The notes under the pieces: model-generated
The model's input: the letters and a program-made list of their open reading frames with translations, nothing else
The model's database searches: none
Told to the model about the DNA's origin: nothing
Assembly: GCF_014646235.1 (NCBI RefSeq)
Contig: NZ_BMNB01000022.1
Span: 1 to 64,000, forward strand
Length of the DNA: 64,000 nucleotides
From: Micromonospora sonchi
GTDB lineage: Bacteria; Actinomycetota; Actinomycetes; Mycobacteriales; Micromonosporaceae
Reading direction: 5' to 3'
In this document: piece after piece, positions 9,430 to 18,107 of the stretch
Numbering within the stretch: position 1 is the first letter of the stretch
Layout: every line of letters starts with the position of its first letter
Program-made: the position numbers and the translations under genes

Positions 9430-9526
9430 CTGTGTCCTCCCCGCCCCGTCGCGGACTCGTCGGCCCGCCCGTGGTGAAGCCGCGCCGACCGGTGTCGGCG
9501 CCGCCATGACAGGAGGATCATGGCGG

Positions 9527-9712
9527 ATGGCTACGACAGTTTTGACCCCGCTTCAGCGTCAGCGGCTCGTGCTTCTTGCCGCCCTCGCCGGAGGCCGGTC
9601 CAGCCGCTCAGCGCTGGCCCAGAAGAAGACCCGGGAGTTGATGGCCGCGAGATACGCGGTCAGCGAGGAGTTCGGATCAATCTTTTCCGCGACGAATTTC
9701 ATCGGCTTCTGA
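9527..9712 (+). CDS. Small hypothetical protein
   Basis: 61 residues (MATTVLTPLQRQRLVLLAAL...), basic in the middle, with AGGAGG about 10 nt before the ATG and mostly G/C third positions, which supports coding. It is divergent from the SWIM operon. No family recognised. Another frame starting at the ATG at 9520 uses the same ribosome-binding site but has poorer codon use, so I prefer this one. Confidence 0.35.
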   Translation: MATTVLTPLQRQRLVLLAALAGGRSSRSALAQKKTRELMAARYAVSEEFGSIFSATNFIGF

Positions 9713-9763
9713 TCGCGGATCACGGCAGGCGGCAGGCCGGGAGCGCGTAGAACGGTGGACCGG

Positions 9764-9939
9764 CTAGCGAGGGGCGCTCAGAAGTCGGTCACGCTCGGCG
9801 ACGTCGAGGTCGAACAGATTGTCAGTTGCTGCGTGGACAGAAGGCCGTGTCGTTGCACCGATGGCCACGCGGTCGCCGACATCGTGTGGAAGACCCGAGG
9901 ATGACGCGCGATCAGTTCCTCGACGTCCATGACGGTCAT
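9764..9939 (-). pseudogene. Fragment of a DUF7002-like gene, frameshifted
   Basis: From the ATG at 9939-9937 the frame reads MTVMDVEELIARHPRVFHTM, then a WPS.QRHGLLST segment as in DUF7002-like N-termini, and then stops early. The neighbouring frame continues the match as ATDNLFDLDVAERDRLLS before a TAG at 9764. One frameshift near HGLLST and an early end therefore leave only about 60 codons of a protein that I expect to be roughly 200 residues. The family name is from memory of the N-terminal pattern. Confidence 0.45.
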
Positions 9940-10105
9940 CATGCCGGACGTCCGCGGCTACGGGCCACCAGGAATCCGATGTGCCCACCACCTGGTTGAC
10001 GGGTAGCCAGCGGGCCCTGGCGCTCCTCAGCGCTACGCCTACGCCTGTCGAGACAACCGCCAAAGCCGACGCAAGCGGGGAAGTCTCTACAAGATCCGGG
10101 GAGGT

Positions 10106-11300
10106 TCACTTCGTGGGCCCCGCTTTCGATGCTAGGTTGCGCAGTTTTCGGGCGCGCGTGGGGCGGGCATCGATGATGTCGGGGCGGAGCAGGTGGCCGA
10201 AGCCGGCGCGGTCGAGACGTTGGACCAGTCCGTCCCGGTCGGTGCCGAGTGCTGTGGCGGTGGCGTCGAGGTCCCAGTCGGTGGCGGCGAGTTGGGACAG
10301 CAAGTGTCCCCGGCGGGTCTGGGCGGCCGAGAGCCGGAACGTTTTGAGGTAGGCCAGCTGGCCGGCCTCGTCGGTGATGGTTTCGCCGATGTGGTTTTCG
10401 GCTTCGGGGTTGAAGGCGGGCAGGAACCGGGCCAAGGGTGAAGCGACCCATCCGTTGTACCGGGGTGACGGTGAGTCGCCCGGCGGCGAGCAGCCCATCG
10501 GCCATGAGGGCATGGAAAGCTGTCCAGTCGGCGGCCACCTGGGCCAGCTGGGCGCGCAGGTCGGCGACGCTGGTGATGACGGTGTCGTCGAGGCGCGGGG
10601 TGAAGTCGGGTACGGCCGGATACAGATGGGTGTAATGGAACAGCAGTTCGCCGTAGAAGTCCTGCAACAGCGTGGGGTGCAGGGCGCGGTAGTCGTCCGG
10701 GTGCGGGACGACGAACGCGGCGGCGAGCGCGTCAGCGACGTAGAGCACCATGCCGCACTGGTCGGGGTGGATTTCGAAGACGCGCAGCGCGTCGTCGAGG
10801 CCAGCGATGGCGGCGCCGGTGTAGCTGGCCTCCACCCGGGGGGAAAGGCCGCGGGTGACGGCGTGACGGGTCCATTCCTGCCAGGCGATGGGCGGGCCAC
10901 CGAACTGCAGCGCGAGGTAGCCCTCCATGGCCAGGTGCAGCGGCAGGAAACGCAGCCGCTGCCGGTCCTCCCGGCGAGTCATGCGGCGGCGCGACGCCAG
11001 CCGGATGCCGGCGGGAGCGCGAGTGTCGGCGGAGCCGCGTAACTGGGTGCCGAAGGCGGCGACCGGGGTGGTGTCGGTGGTCCAGGTGGCGACGAACGCA
11101 TGCGGGATGTAGGAGAGGTACGCCGTGCGTGGCCCGGTGTGGACGATCGAGGGTTCGTCGGGGTCGTAGAGGCGGGCGTGCAGGCGCAGCTCGGTGATGG
11201 GGATCGGCCGCAGGAGCGGGACGAGGCGGATTGCGCCCCACGTCTGGGCGGGGCCGGCGGTCAGCCCGGTCAGGTCGATCCCGTCGGTGACGGCCGTCAC
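10106..11300 (-). pseudogene. ARPP-2-like protein gene with a single-base frameshift
   Basis: The GTG at 11300-11298 overlaps the TROVE stop (GTGA) and has GAGGAGG 8 nt upstream. The first frame gives about 290 residues (TDGIDLTGLT..., RFLPLHLAMEGYLAL..., VFEIHPDQCGMVLYV...). At 10427-10433 the reading must shift by one base to continue as LARFLPAFNPEAENHIGE and on to KTFRLSAAQTRRGHLLS and a stop at 10106. The total length (1195 nt) is one base over a multiple of three, which fits a single inserted G or C in a GGCCC run. I recall this family as ARPP-2, found beside TROVE proteins in RNA-repair gene sets. The tail looks like a helix-turn-helix region. It is either a true inactivation or a sequencing error; I see no slippery site that would suggest programmed frameshifting. 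Confidence 0.65.
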
Positions 11301-12685
11301 GAGACTGCCTCCTCGGTGTTGAGGAACCGCTCGACCCGGTCGGCGAGGTGGCGGCGTAGCTCGTCGAAGCCGGCGCTGCCGGTGGCGAAGCGGGCCAGTT
11401 CGACGAGCGCGGCGGCGTCCTCGGCGTCGCGCACGCCTACGGTGGCCACGCTGGCGGCAAGGCGGCGCACGTCGAAGGTGTCGGCGTCGTAGACGGGGTT
11501 GAGGTGCACGACGCTCGTGGCCTGGTGGGGATCGAGGCGGGTGCGCCAGACCCGCAACACCTCGGCGGCCTGCCAGGGTGGGTCGTTGTCCCAGCCGTCG
11601 GAGACGATGACGAGCCGGTCGGGGCGGAGTGCGAGGGCGTCGACGATGCGCACGCCCAGCCCCGTGGCGCCGATGGGGTGGACCAGCAGCGGGTCGCCGC
11701 GGTGGTGCAGCCACAGTCCCGTGAAGTCGGCCGCGAGGGCCTCCAGCAGGTAGTACGTGGCCAGGGCGACGGCGAGCGGCCGGCGACGCTTCACCCCGGA
11801 GCCGGCGGCGGAGTAGCTGTCGTCGAGGACGGCCACCACCCGGCCCCAGGTGCCCGCCTGCCGGCGCGCGGCGCGGCGCGCGGCGGCCTGGAGCGCGCCG
11901 GTCAGCTCGTCGCGACGCCGGGCGCGTTCCGGGCGGGGCAGCGACAGCGCGTAGATCGCGAGGCGGGTCAGGGGTGCGGCGGCGAGGTCCATGGCGACGG
12001 CCTCGACCCTGTGCCGTGCGGCGCTCCCCTGCAGCCGCAGCCGTTCGCCGTCGGTGAGCTTGGGCGCAATGCCGGACAGGAAGCGGGCCCGGTCGATGCC
12101 GTGCTGGGCGGCCAGTCCCTCGGCGACGGTGTAGGGCAGCTCGTACAGGGCCTGCTGCTCGTAGTGGGCGCGTCGCCATGCCTCCAGGATCGGTGTCTCG
12201 TAGCGCTTCGGTCGGCGCCAGTCGAACAGCACCGTGCCGACCTCGCCGGGAAGCGGCAGGTGGGCGTGACGGGCGGCGACCGACAACGATCGGCGGTACT
12301 TGATCGCGTCGAACGCCGGGTCGGGCCGGGCCGCCACCCAGTCGCGCACGATGACGCGGGTACGCCGGTTGTTGATCCCCAACCGGCGCAGTTCGCGAAG
12401 CACGCCGTACACCCGATGCGGCGGCAGCGACCGCAGCCGCGCCGCGATCAGCCGCCCTTCCACCGCGCGCTGCTCGTCGCTCGCCTCCCGTGCGGTGCGC
12501 AGCAGGTTCGTCACGACCATGGCAGCGTTGAGATCGTTGACGTCCAGGGCCAGGGTCGCGGCGTACAGGTCGCGGTAGTTGCCCAGCACGTACTCATGGA
12601 GGAAACCCAACGACAGGCGCTGCGCGGCGGCTCCAGCACGGAACTCGCGCTGGGCCGTCGCGGCGATCGCGGCATTGACGAACAT
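11297..12685 (-). CDS. TROVE/vWA protein (Ro60-like RNA-binding)
   Basis: 462 residues from the ATG at 12685-12683, preceded by GAGGA 7 nt upstream; an ATG at 12723 is a possible longer start. The first two-thirds is the all-helical TROVE-type repeat region (LHEYVLGNYRDLYAATLAL, RELRRLGINNRRTRVIVRDW). The C-terminal vWA region begins VVAVLDDSYSAAGSG, where the DxSxS motif is preserved, followed by IVSDGWDNDPP. TROVE proteins bind misfolded RNA and Y RNA in RNA quality control. The ARPP-2-like partner gene overlaps it downstream but is broken, and no Y RNA is obvious. Intact by sequence. Confidence 0.75.
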   Translation of the reverse strand: MFVNAAIAATAQREFRAGAAAQRLSLGFLHEYVLGNYRDLYAATLALDVNDLNAAMVVTNLLRTAREASDEQRAVEGRLIAARLRSLPPHRVYGVLRELRRLGINNRRTRVIVRDWVAARPDPAFDAIKYRRSLSVAARHAHLPLPGEVGTVLFDWRRPKRYETPILEAWRRAHYEQQALYELPYTVAEGLAAQHGIDRARFLSGIAPKLTDGERLRLQGSAARHRVEAVAMDLAAAPLTRLAIYALSLPRPERARRRDELTGALQAAARRAARRQAGTWGRVVAVLDDSYSAAGSGVKRRRPLAVALATYYLLEALAADFTGLWLHHRGDPLLVHPIGATGLGVRIVDALALRPDRLVIVSDGWDNDPPWQAAEVLRVWRTRLDPHQATSVVHLNPVYDADTFDVRRLAASVATVGVRDAEDAAALVELARFATGSAGFDELRRHLADRVERFLNTEEAVS

Positions 12686-12974
12686 GACCGCGTCCTCGCA
12701 CGCAACCCGATCCGCCCGCGGCATGACCGCGACCCAACCCTCCATACAGTGCCATGGGGCCGGCCGGGGAATAGGGGCACGAACTGCGAAGCATCGCTTC
12801 AGAGGCGGGTTCCGGAAGTCGCACCGAAGTCCCGCGGCCGGCCCGGCCACGATACCCGCCACGATCAACACGACGCGACGGGAAAACCGCCCCAGGTGGC
12901 CCGCTGTATCCGAGCCGGTGGTTGTTGCAGGCGGCCGGCGGCTGGTCTTCATGGCCGTGCCGTAGACACCGCCG

Positions 12975-13163
12975 GTGCGTGTCGTGTCGGGGGATTTCGA
13001 AATCCATATCACCGCTCACGCGTCGCAGGCCGGGCAGCTGTCGGCGTTCGCGGCCGAGCATGGCGTGAAATTCGTCCACATCGTGCTCGATCGTGGCACG
13101 TACGCCTCTCAACCGATCGCCAGTTCGGGCCGGTCCGCCACCTCGAGGCGGCCGGGGATCTGA
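12975..13163 (+). pseudogene. N-terminal fragment of a conserved unknown protein
   Basis: From GTG 12975 the product begins VRVVSGDFEIHITAHASQAG and continues through HGVKFVHIVLDRG to about residue 47. This resembles the start of a longer actinobacterial protein that I know only as hypothetical. After TYASQP it changes to low-complexity residues and stops at 13163, so it looks like a truncated end joined to unrelated DNA. It is divergent from the TROVE gene, with about 290 bp of noncoding sequence between them. Confidence 0.4.
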
Positions 13164-13264
13164 CGGTTCTCGGTCGCCGCGTAGAGGGCAAGTCCTCGGC
13201 CGGAGTCGAGGGCGCGGATCGCGCTGGCCGGGTCGTGGAACACCAGCGCACCTGACCGAGCAAC
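13109..13264 (-). pseudogene. C-terminal fragment of an unidentified protein
   Basis: A minus-strand frame reads ALVFHDPASAIRALDSGRG, then an ATENRQIPGRLEVADRP segment, and stops at 13109, with strongly G/C third positions. There is no start codon with a ribosome-binding site, and an in-frame stop lies just upstream at 13265. It overlaps the end of the previous fragment, so two gene remnants meet here. Family unknown. Confidence 0.3.
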
Positions 13265-13327
13265 TCATTGATGACCGACCACAGCGGGTGTGCCGGCCCG
13301 CCGGCCAGCCCTGCGCGGCTGAATGGA

Positions 13328-13376
13328 CGACTGACGTGTGGCGGCCGGCGTTCAACCGGCTGCCACATGTCAGTCG
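13328..13376. terminator. Long hairpin between two gene groups
   Basis: Arms 13328-13348 and 13356-13373+3 (to 13376) pair over 21 bp with only two G.T wobbles, around a 7-nt loop (CGTTCAA). It sits downstream of the IclR gene and could terminate transcription from either side. Confidence 0.55.
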
Positions 13377-13457
13377 AGCGGGGTTCCTGGTTCGGGTTGT
13401 ATCAGGCGCGTCCCCGGTAGCTGCCGTTCCCTTCAGAGCGATCTGCGGGGGTACGGG

Positions 13458-14261
13458 CTACAACGCGTTGCGGTGGGCTTCGCCCACCAGTGCTGCGGCA
13501 ATGCCCCCCAGCTCGTCGACAGTCTGTTGCAGTGCCGGGAGGATTTCGCGCATCCGGTCCTCGGTCAGGAGAATGCTCGGTCCGGCAATGCTCACCGCTC
13601 CGAGCGCCTCGCCGCTGTGCGTGTCCACCAGCGGCATGGCCATCGCTGAGATCCCTCTTTCGTTGCTCTCATGCACACGCGCCCATCCCTGCTCTCGCGC
13701 TTCGCGGATGCGGGCCGCCACGTCGGCGAGGCTGCGCGGCATTCCGGGCCCGACCGGATGCCGCCGCGGTGGCTCCTGCCGGGCGACGAGCCGTAGGGCC
13801 CGGTCCTCGGGAAGTGCGGACAACCAGGCCATCCCCGTCGCAGTCGAGTCGAGGGGAATCACATGGCCGTGATCCACATCAGCGTCGTATCGAAGTCCAG
13901 TCTTTGCGCCCTGCTCCTTGGCGACCCAGATCAACTGCTCCCTGTCGACCAGGCTCAGGCGGACGAGCTGGCCTGAGGTGAGGGCGAGGCGGGTCAAGAC
14001 AGGTTCGGCGAGCCCGGTGATGGTAGAGGTCGCCAGGTGTCGCAACCCCAGGCCAACGACACGCAGCGTAAGCGTGTAGTTGCCCGATGGTTTGAGCTGG
14101 CGGACGAAGCCTTCGTCCGTGAGGGTCGTGAGGATCCGATGGGTGGCGCTCCTGGGAAGTCCTAATTGATCAGAGATGCGAGCTAGGGGCATGCCCTCGA
14201 CCTCGCCGACAAGGCAGGAGAGCACCGCCAAGCCACGCGACAGCGTCCCAGCAGCAACCAT
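13458..14261 (-). CDS. IclR-family transcriptional regulator
   Basis: 267 residues. The N-terminal winged helix-turn-helix (SRGLAVLSCLVG, LARISDQLGLPRSATHRIL) is followed by the IclR effector domain (GLRYDADVDHGHVIPLDSTA, ESNERGISAMAMPLVD). It is transcribed away from the catabolic operon on the plus strand, the usual arrangement for a local regulator. A TGGAA-N5-TTCCA palindrome in the shared upstream region is a good operator candidate. Effector unknown; likely an intermediate of the neighbouring pathway. Confidence 0.9.
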   Translation of the reverse strand: MVAAGTLSRGLAVLSCLVGEVEGMPLARISDQLGLPRSATHRILTTLTDEGFVRQLKPSGNYTLTLRVVGLGLRHLATSTITGLAEPVLTRLALTSGQLVRLSLVDREQLIWVAKEQGAKTGLRYDADVDHGHVIPLDSTATGMAWLSALPEDRALRLVARQEPPRRHPVGPGMPRSLADVAARIREAREQGWARVHESNERGISAMAMPLVDTHSGEALGAVSIAGPSILLTEDRMREILPALQQTVDELGGIAAALVGEAHRNAL

Positions 14262-14343
14262 TATCCACCGCTTTCTATTGGCACACTCGCCCGCGGCAGC
14301 CGCGGGGAAGTCGACGTGACCAATCTTTCACGTGCCTCTTGCG

Positions 14344-14371
14344 CTGTCGACAGTACTGGAATACCGTTCCA
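14344..14371. promoter_or_regulatory. Candidate IclR operator region
   Basis: The divergent region holds a perfect 10-bp palindrome CTGTCGACAG (14344-14353) and, three bases later, TGGAATACCGTTCCA (14357-14371), i.e. TGGAA-N5-TTCCA. IclR-family operators often have this kind of TGGAA/TTCCA symmetry. Assignment to the IclR gene at 13458 is an inference from position. Confidence 0.45.
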
Positions 14372-14418
14372 CTCAGCAACGGCGTTCCAGCCGATCCGGG
14401 AGTCAGGGAGGCCGCATG

Positions 14419-14658
14419 GTGGCGAACGTGCACACCCACCTCACGGCCCTGAGTCAGGGCACCTTCCTCTCGGTGTCGGCCGCCGCGTTCGCCGAGGCCG
14501 CCGCGTTCGCCGGCGTCGGCGACCTGGACATCTGGCGACACGCCCCAGGCTTCGAGTCGGCGTCCGCCGTCGGCGTGGCCCGTCGTGCGGACCTCTCGGT
14601 TGACGCTGTGTCGCGGGCATCTCGCCGAGCCCGACCAGCGGGCGGCGGATGGCGCTGA
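14419..14658 (+). CDS. Possible small hypothetical protein at the head of the operon
   Basis: 79 residues from GTG 14419, with GGGAGG 7 nt upstream (an ATG at 14416 is also possible). It reads VANVHTHLTALSQGTFLSV..., then an Ala-rich stretch and a basic tail. The tail looks frameshifted: another frame continues with better codon use up to 14715. It may be the relic of a first operon gene. The rest of 14262-14735 carries the operator and no other gene. Confidence 0.3.
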   Translation: MANVHTHLTALSQGTFLSVSAAAFAEAAAFAGVGDLDIWRHAPGFESASAVGVARRADLSVDAVSRASRRARPAGGGWR

Positions 14659-14735
14659 CCTGCAATCTCTCGACGACGCCATCGCACCCCCCGGCGCTAG
14701 CCGGCTGAGCTGCTGATTCAAACGAAAGGCCCACG

Positions 14736-15590
14736 ATGTCAATGCAAACCGACTCCCCGACGACCGCCGGGGTTCCGAAGGCCGTCGCGGCGCCTGGGAC
14801 CTCCGCGGCGACGACCTATCGGCCCCGCCGACTCCGTAAGCTCGCCTGGGACCTCATCCCGGTGGGGGTCTTCGCGGCCATCGTCGCGCTGTGGGCCGGC
14901 GCGGTGGAGGCGTTTGACATCCCCTCGTACCTGTTGCCCAGCCCGCAGGAAACGTTCGCCCGCATGGCCAACGATTTCCCGCTGTTGTGGGAGAACACCG
15001 GCGTCACGGTGTCCGAGATCGTGGCCGGTCTCGGTATCACCATCGTGACGGCCATCCCGCTCGGTCTGATGATCGCGCTCAGTCGCGTCGCCAGGCAGGT
15101 GGTGTACCCGCCGGTCGTCTTCATGCAGCTCGTTCCCAAGATCGCGATCGCCCCTCTCTTCGTGGTGTGGATCGGCTTCGGCATAGAGTCCAAGATCCTG
15201 CTCACCGTCCTGATGACCTTCTTTCCGCTCCTGGTGGCGAGCATCAGCGGCTTCAGGATTCTGGACGACCGGATGCTCTACCTGACCAAGTCGATGGGCG
15301 CGTCGCGCTGGCAGACCTTCCGCTATTTGCGATTCCCGTCCGCCCTGCCCGTGATCTTCTCAGGGCTGAAGACATCGGCGACGCTCGCCGCGACGGCAGC
15401 CCTCGTCGCCGAGTTCGTCGGAGCCAACACCGGGCTGGGCTACCTGCTGCTCCAGGGCACGAGCACCCTGGACACCACGCTGATCTTCGCCGTCCTCGTC
15501 GTGCTGACCATTATCGGAATCGCTCTCAACTACCTCGTCGAGTTGGTCGAGTGGCTGCTGACGCCCTGGCAGCGGGCGCGCAACAACTAA
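14736..15590 (+). CDS. ABC transporter permease, SsuC/TauC type
   Basis: 284 residues with about six hydrophobic segments (first near 33-50). The EAA-like loop (SMGASRWQTFRYLRFPSALP) is the coupling site for the ATPase. This is the inner-membrane channel of a nitrate/sulfonate/NMT1-type importer. Its SBP follows 68 nt downstream, and the ATPase is encoded three genes on, after the MaoC gene. Substrate not readable from the sequence; the context suggests a small organic acid. Confidence 0.85.
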   Translation: MSMQTDSPTTAGVPKAVAAPGTSAATTYRPRRLRKLAWDLIPVGVFAAIVALWAGAVEAFDIPSYLLPSPQETFARMANDFPLLWENTGVTVSEIVAGLGITIVTAIPLGLMIALSRVARQVVYPPVVFMQLVPKIAIAPLFVVWIGFGIESKILLTVLMTFFPLLVASISGFRILDDRMLYLTKSMGASRWQTFRYLRFPSALPVIFSGLKTSATLAATAALVAEFVGANTGLGYLLLQGTSTLDTTLIFAVLVVLTIIGIALNYLVELVEWLLTPWQRARNN

Positions 15591-15658
15591 CTGATCACCC
15601 CCTCCATCACGCACCACATCACTAAACGGGATCGACGACGATCCCGGAAAGGAAAGAC

Positions 15659-16729
15659 ATGCGCCACAACTCTCGGCGGTTCGCGCTGGTCGCGTCCGTG
15701 CTGGCCGCCTCCATGGCGCTCACCGCCTGCGGCGGCTCGAGCGACTCCTCGTCCGCCGGCACCGACGGCACCAAGCTCAAGCCCTTCACCTTCCAGCTCA
15801 ACTTCACCGCGGGCGGATTCAACGCGGGCTTCGAGTACGCCGCAGTCCACGGCCTGTACAAGGAGGAAGGGCTGGACGTCGAGATCATTCCGGGTGCCGG
15901 CTCCGGCGTTACCGCCCAGATGGTCGCATCGGGTAAGGCTCAGATCGCATTCGCGGAGGCGCCCACCACGAGCGCCCTCGTCGCCAAGGGCGCTCCCATG
16001 AAGACCATCATGACGCTCTACCAGTCCAGCCCCAACCAGGTGACGACCCTGACGTCGAGTGGCATCAACTCGATTCAGGATCTGAAGGGCCGCAGTGTGG
16101 GCGTGCCGACCGGCGGTTCGCAGACGGCGATGATGCCCATCCTGCTGCAGAAGAACGGTCTGAAGCCCTCGGACATCAACCAGGTGGGCCTGCCCAAGGA
16201 GTCCTTGGTTCAGGCGCTGCTGCAGAAGCGGGTCGATGCCATCCTTGGCTCGACCGACTCGTACGGCGTACAGCTGGAGCAGCAGGGCGCGGAGACCAGG
16301 AACTGGACCTTTGCGGATTACGGGGTCCCGACGATCAGCACCAGCGTGTTCGCCAACTCGGAATACCTGAAGAGCAACGCCGACGACGTCAAGGCATTCA
16401 TCCGAGCCAGCCTCAAGGGCTGGGCGGCTGTCGCCGCCGACCCGAAGGCTGGCGCCGCGGCGGTCAAGGAGTACTTCCCCAACTCGAACGAGCAGCAGAG
16501 CCTCGCTGAGCTGAACGCGGTTATTCCGCTGCTCTGCGCCGGCGGCGCCACGGTCGTCGGCAAGTCACCCGACGAGAGTTGGACCCGTACCCAGGACCTG
16601 CTCTCCTCGGTCGACCTCCTGCCCGCCGGTACGGACGCCACCACGTACTACTCGAACGACTTCCTTCCCGCCGAGTCGGAGATGCAGCAGTGCCAGGACG
16701 GCAAGCCGGTGCCGCTGACCGCAAAGTGA
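15659..16729 (+). CDS. ABC transporter substrate-binding lipoprotein, NMT1/THI5-like
   Basis: 356 residues. The signal peptide ends in lipobox LTAC (Cys about 23), followed by a Ser-rich linker. The mature domain begins with FTFQLNFTAGGFNAGFEYAA and continues HGLYKEEGLDVEIIPGAGSG, the NMT1/THI5 pattern, and PTGGSQTAMMP contributes to the ligand pocket. GGAAAG precedes the ATG. Works with the SsuC-type permease upstream and the ATPase downstream. Such proteins bind taurine, pyrimidine precursors, aromatic or small organic acids; the specific ligand is unknown. Confidence 0.85.
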   Translation: MRHNSRRFALVASVLAASMALTACGGSSDSSSAGTDGTKLKPFTFQLNFTAGGFNAGFEYAAVHGLYKEEGLDVEIIPGAGSGVTAQMVASGKAQIAFAEAPTTSALVAKGAPMKTIMTLYQSSPNQVTTLTSSGINSIQDLKGRSVGVPTGGSQTAMMPILLQKNGLKPSDINQVGLPKESLVQALLQKRVDAILGSTDSYGVQLEQQGAETRNWTFADYGVPTISTSVFANSEYLKSNADDVKAFIRASLKGWAAVAADPKAGAAAVKEYFPNSNEQQSLAELNAVIPLLCAGGATVVGKSPDESWTRTQDLLSSVDLLPAGTDATTYYSNDFLPAESEMQQCQDGKPVPLTAK

Positions 16730-16773
16730 ACCCGCAGCGAACACCTCACTGATTTGTCGAAAGGAGGGGCCAA

Positions 16774-17277
16774 ATGTCACAGATCCCGCGGCAAGGGTTG
16801 ATCTACGAGGACCTGTACGTCGGACTTGCGTTCCGGAGCCCCGGACGGACCATCACCGACGCCGACGTCGTCGGGTTCGGCGCACTGACCGGGGATTTCT
16901 CCGAAGTGCACACCAGCGACGTCTACGCGAAAGCCAGCCAGTTTGGTCGACGGATCGCGCACGGCATGCTGGGCCTGGCCTACTCACACGGCCTGATGTG
17001 GCCGCGCACCGGGATGCTGCGGGACACCGCTATCGCATTTCTCGGAATCAAGGAATGGAGGTTCAAGGCTCCGATTTTCATCGGCGACACGATCTTTGTC
17101 GAGTATTCGGTTGCCGAGATGCGCGACAGTGCGTCCAAGCCAACCCAGGCGATCGTGACCTTCGACGTACGCGTCGTCGACCAGGACGGCCGCGTCTGTC
17201 AGGAGGGGCAGAAGGTGGAGCTTCTGTCCAAGGTTCCCCTTGGCGGGGTCGAAGCGAGCGGGAAGGCACAGTCATGA
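16774..17277 (+). CDS. MaoC-family (R)-hydratase
   Basis: 167 residues, a single hot-dog fold. The hydratase motif is GDFSEVHTS with Asp41 and His46, followed by RRIAHGMLGL. AAGGAGG lies 7 nt before the ATG. MaoC hydratases add or remove water from enoyl-CoA or related thioesters. It lies between the importer genes and overlaps the ATPase start (ATGA). With an SDR, two CoA-transferases and a lost crotonase in the operon, a role on a hydroxyacyl-CoA intermediate is likely. Confidence 0.8.
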   Translation: MSQIPRQGLIYEDLYVGLAFRSPGRTITDADVVGFGALTGDFSEVHTSDVYAKASQFGRRIAHGMLGLAYSHGLMWPRTGMLRDTAIAFLGIKEWRFKAPIFIGDTIFVEYSVAEMRDSASKPTQAIVTFDVRVVDQDGRVCQEGQKVELLSKVPLGGVEASGKAQS

Positions 17278-18107
17278 CCGCACGCACCACCACGGCAGCC
17301 ACTCGGACGGGGGCCCCGATCTCCATCGAGTCCGTCAGCAAAACCTTCGGACTTGACAGCCCGAACCCGTTCGAGGCGCTGAAGCCGGTCGACATGAACA
17401 TCAAGCCCGGCGAGTTCATCTCCATCGTCGGCCCCTCCGGATGCGGCAAGAGCACCCTCATGCTCATGGTCGCCGGACTGCTTGACCGCACGACCGGCGA
17501 CATCCGCGTCGGGGGTGAAGTGGTGAAGCGGCCCATCACGGACGTGGGTATCGCGTTCCAGGATCACCTCCTCCTCGAGTTCCGGACCGCTATCGACAAC
17601 GTCATGCTCCAGGCGACGATCCGCGGCCTACCCGAGCGGGAGATCCGCAGTCGCGCGGAGCAGTTGTTCGAGCGACTGCGGCTGACCAAGGCGATGAAGA
17701 AGTACCCCCGTCAGCTTTCCGGCGGGATGCGTCAGCGGGTGTCGCTGATCCGGACCCTCGTGCACAACCCTTCGGTTCTCATGCTCGATGAGCCCTTCGG
17801 TGCGCTCGACGCGCTGACCCGTTTGCAGGTTCGTACCGACCTCGAAGCGCTGTGGATGGAGCGGCGCCCCACGGTCCTGTTCATCACCCACAGCGTGGAG
17901 GAGGCCGTCGGGCTCTCCGACCGGATCTTCGTCATGAGCCCCAGCCCGGGAGAGATCGTCGATGAGATCGTCGTCGACCTGCCCCGTCCGCGGCCGATCG
18001 CGCTCGGGGAGTCTCCCGAGTTCGGCAAGTACGCTGACCGGATCTACCAGCACTTCGAGCGGCTGGGCGTGCTCCACGGCATCGAACTGCCGAAGGCGCA
18101 GTCATGA
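17274..18107 (+). CDS. ABC transporter ATPase, SsuB/TauB type
   Basis: 277 residues from the ATG overlapping the MaoC stop. Walker A GPSGCGKST (53-61), signature LSGGMRQR (148-155), Walker B VLMLDEP (168-174) and H-loop ITHS are all present. It energises the permease at 14736 and the SBP at 15659, so this importer is complete. Overlaps the next gene by ATGA. Confidence 0.9.
   Translation: MTARTTTAATRTGAPISIESVSKTFGLDSPNPFEALKPVDMNIKPGEFISIVGPSGCGKSTLMLMVAGLLDRTTGDIRVGGEVVKRPITDVGIAFQDHLLLEFRTAIDNVMLQATIRGLPEREIRSRAEQLFERLRLTKAMKKYPRQLSGGMRQRVSLIRTLVHNPSVLMLDEPFGALDALTRLQVRTDLEALWMERRPTVLFITHSVEEAVGLSDRIFVMSPSPGEIVDEIVVDLPRPRPIALGESPEFGKYADRIYQHFERLGVLHGIELPKAQS

Noticed and set aside
10427..10433. 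Programmed frameshift in the ARPP-2-like gene
   Set aside because: No slippery heptamer or clear stimulatory hairpin; a single-base insertion explains the data more simply.
11504..13255. Long plus-strand frame opposite the TROVE gene
   Set aside because: Shadow of the minus-strand gene; product is low-complexity and has no recognisable domain.
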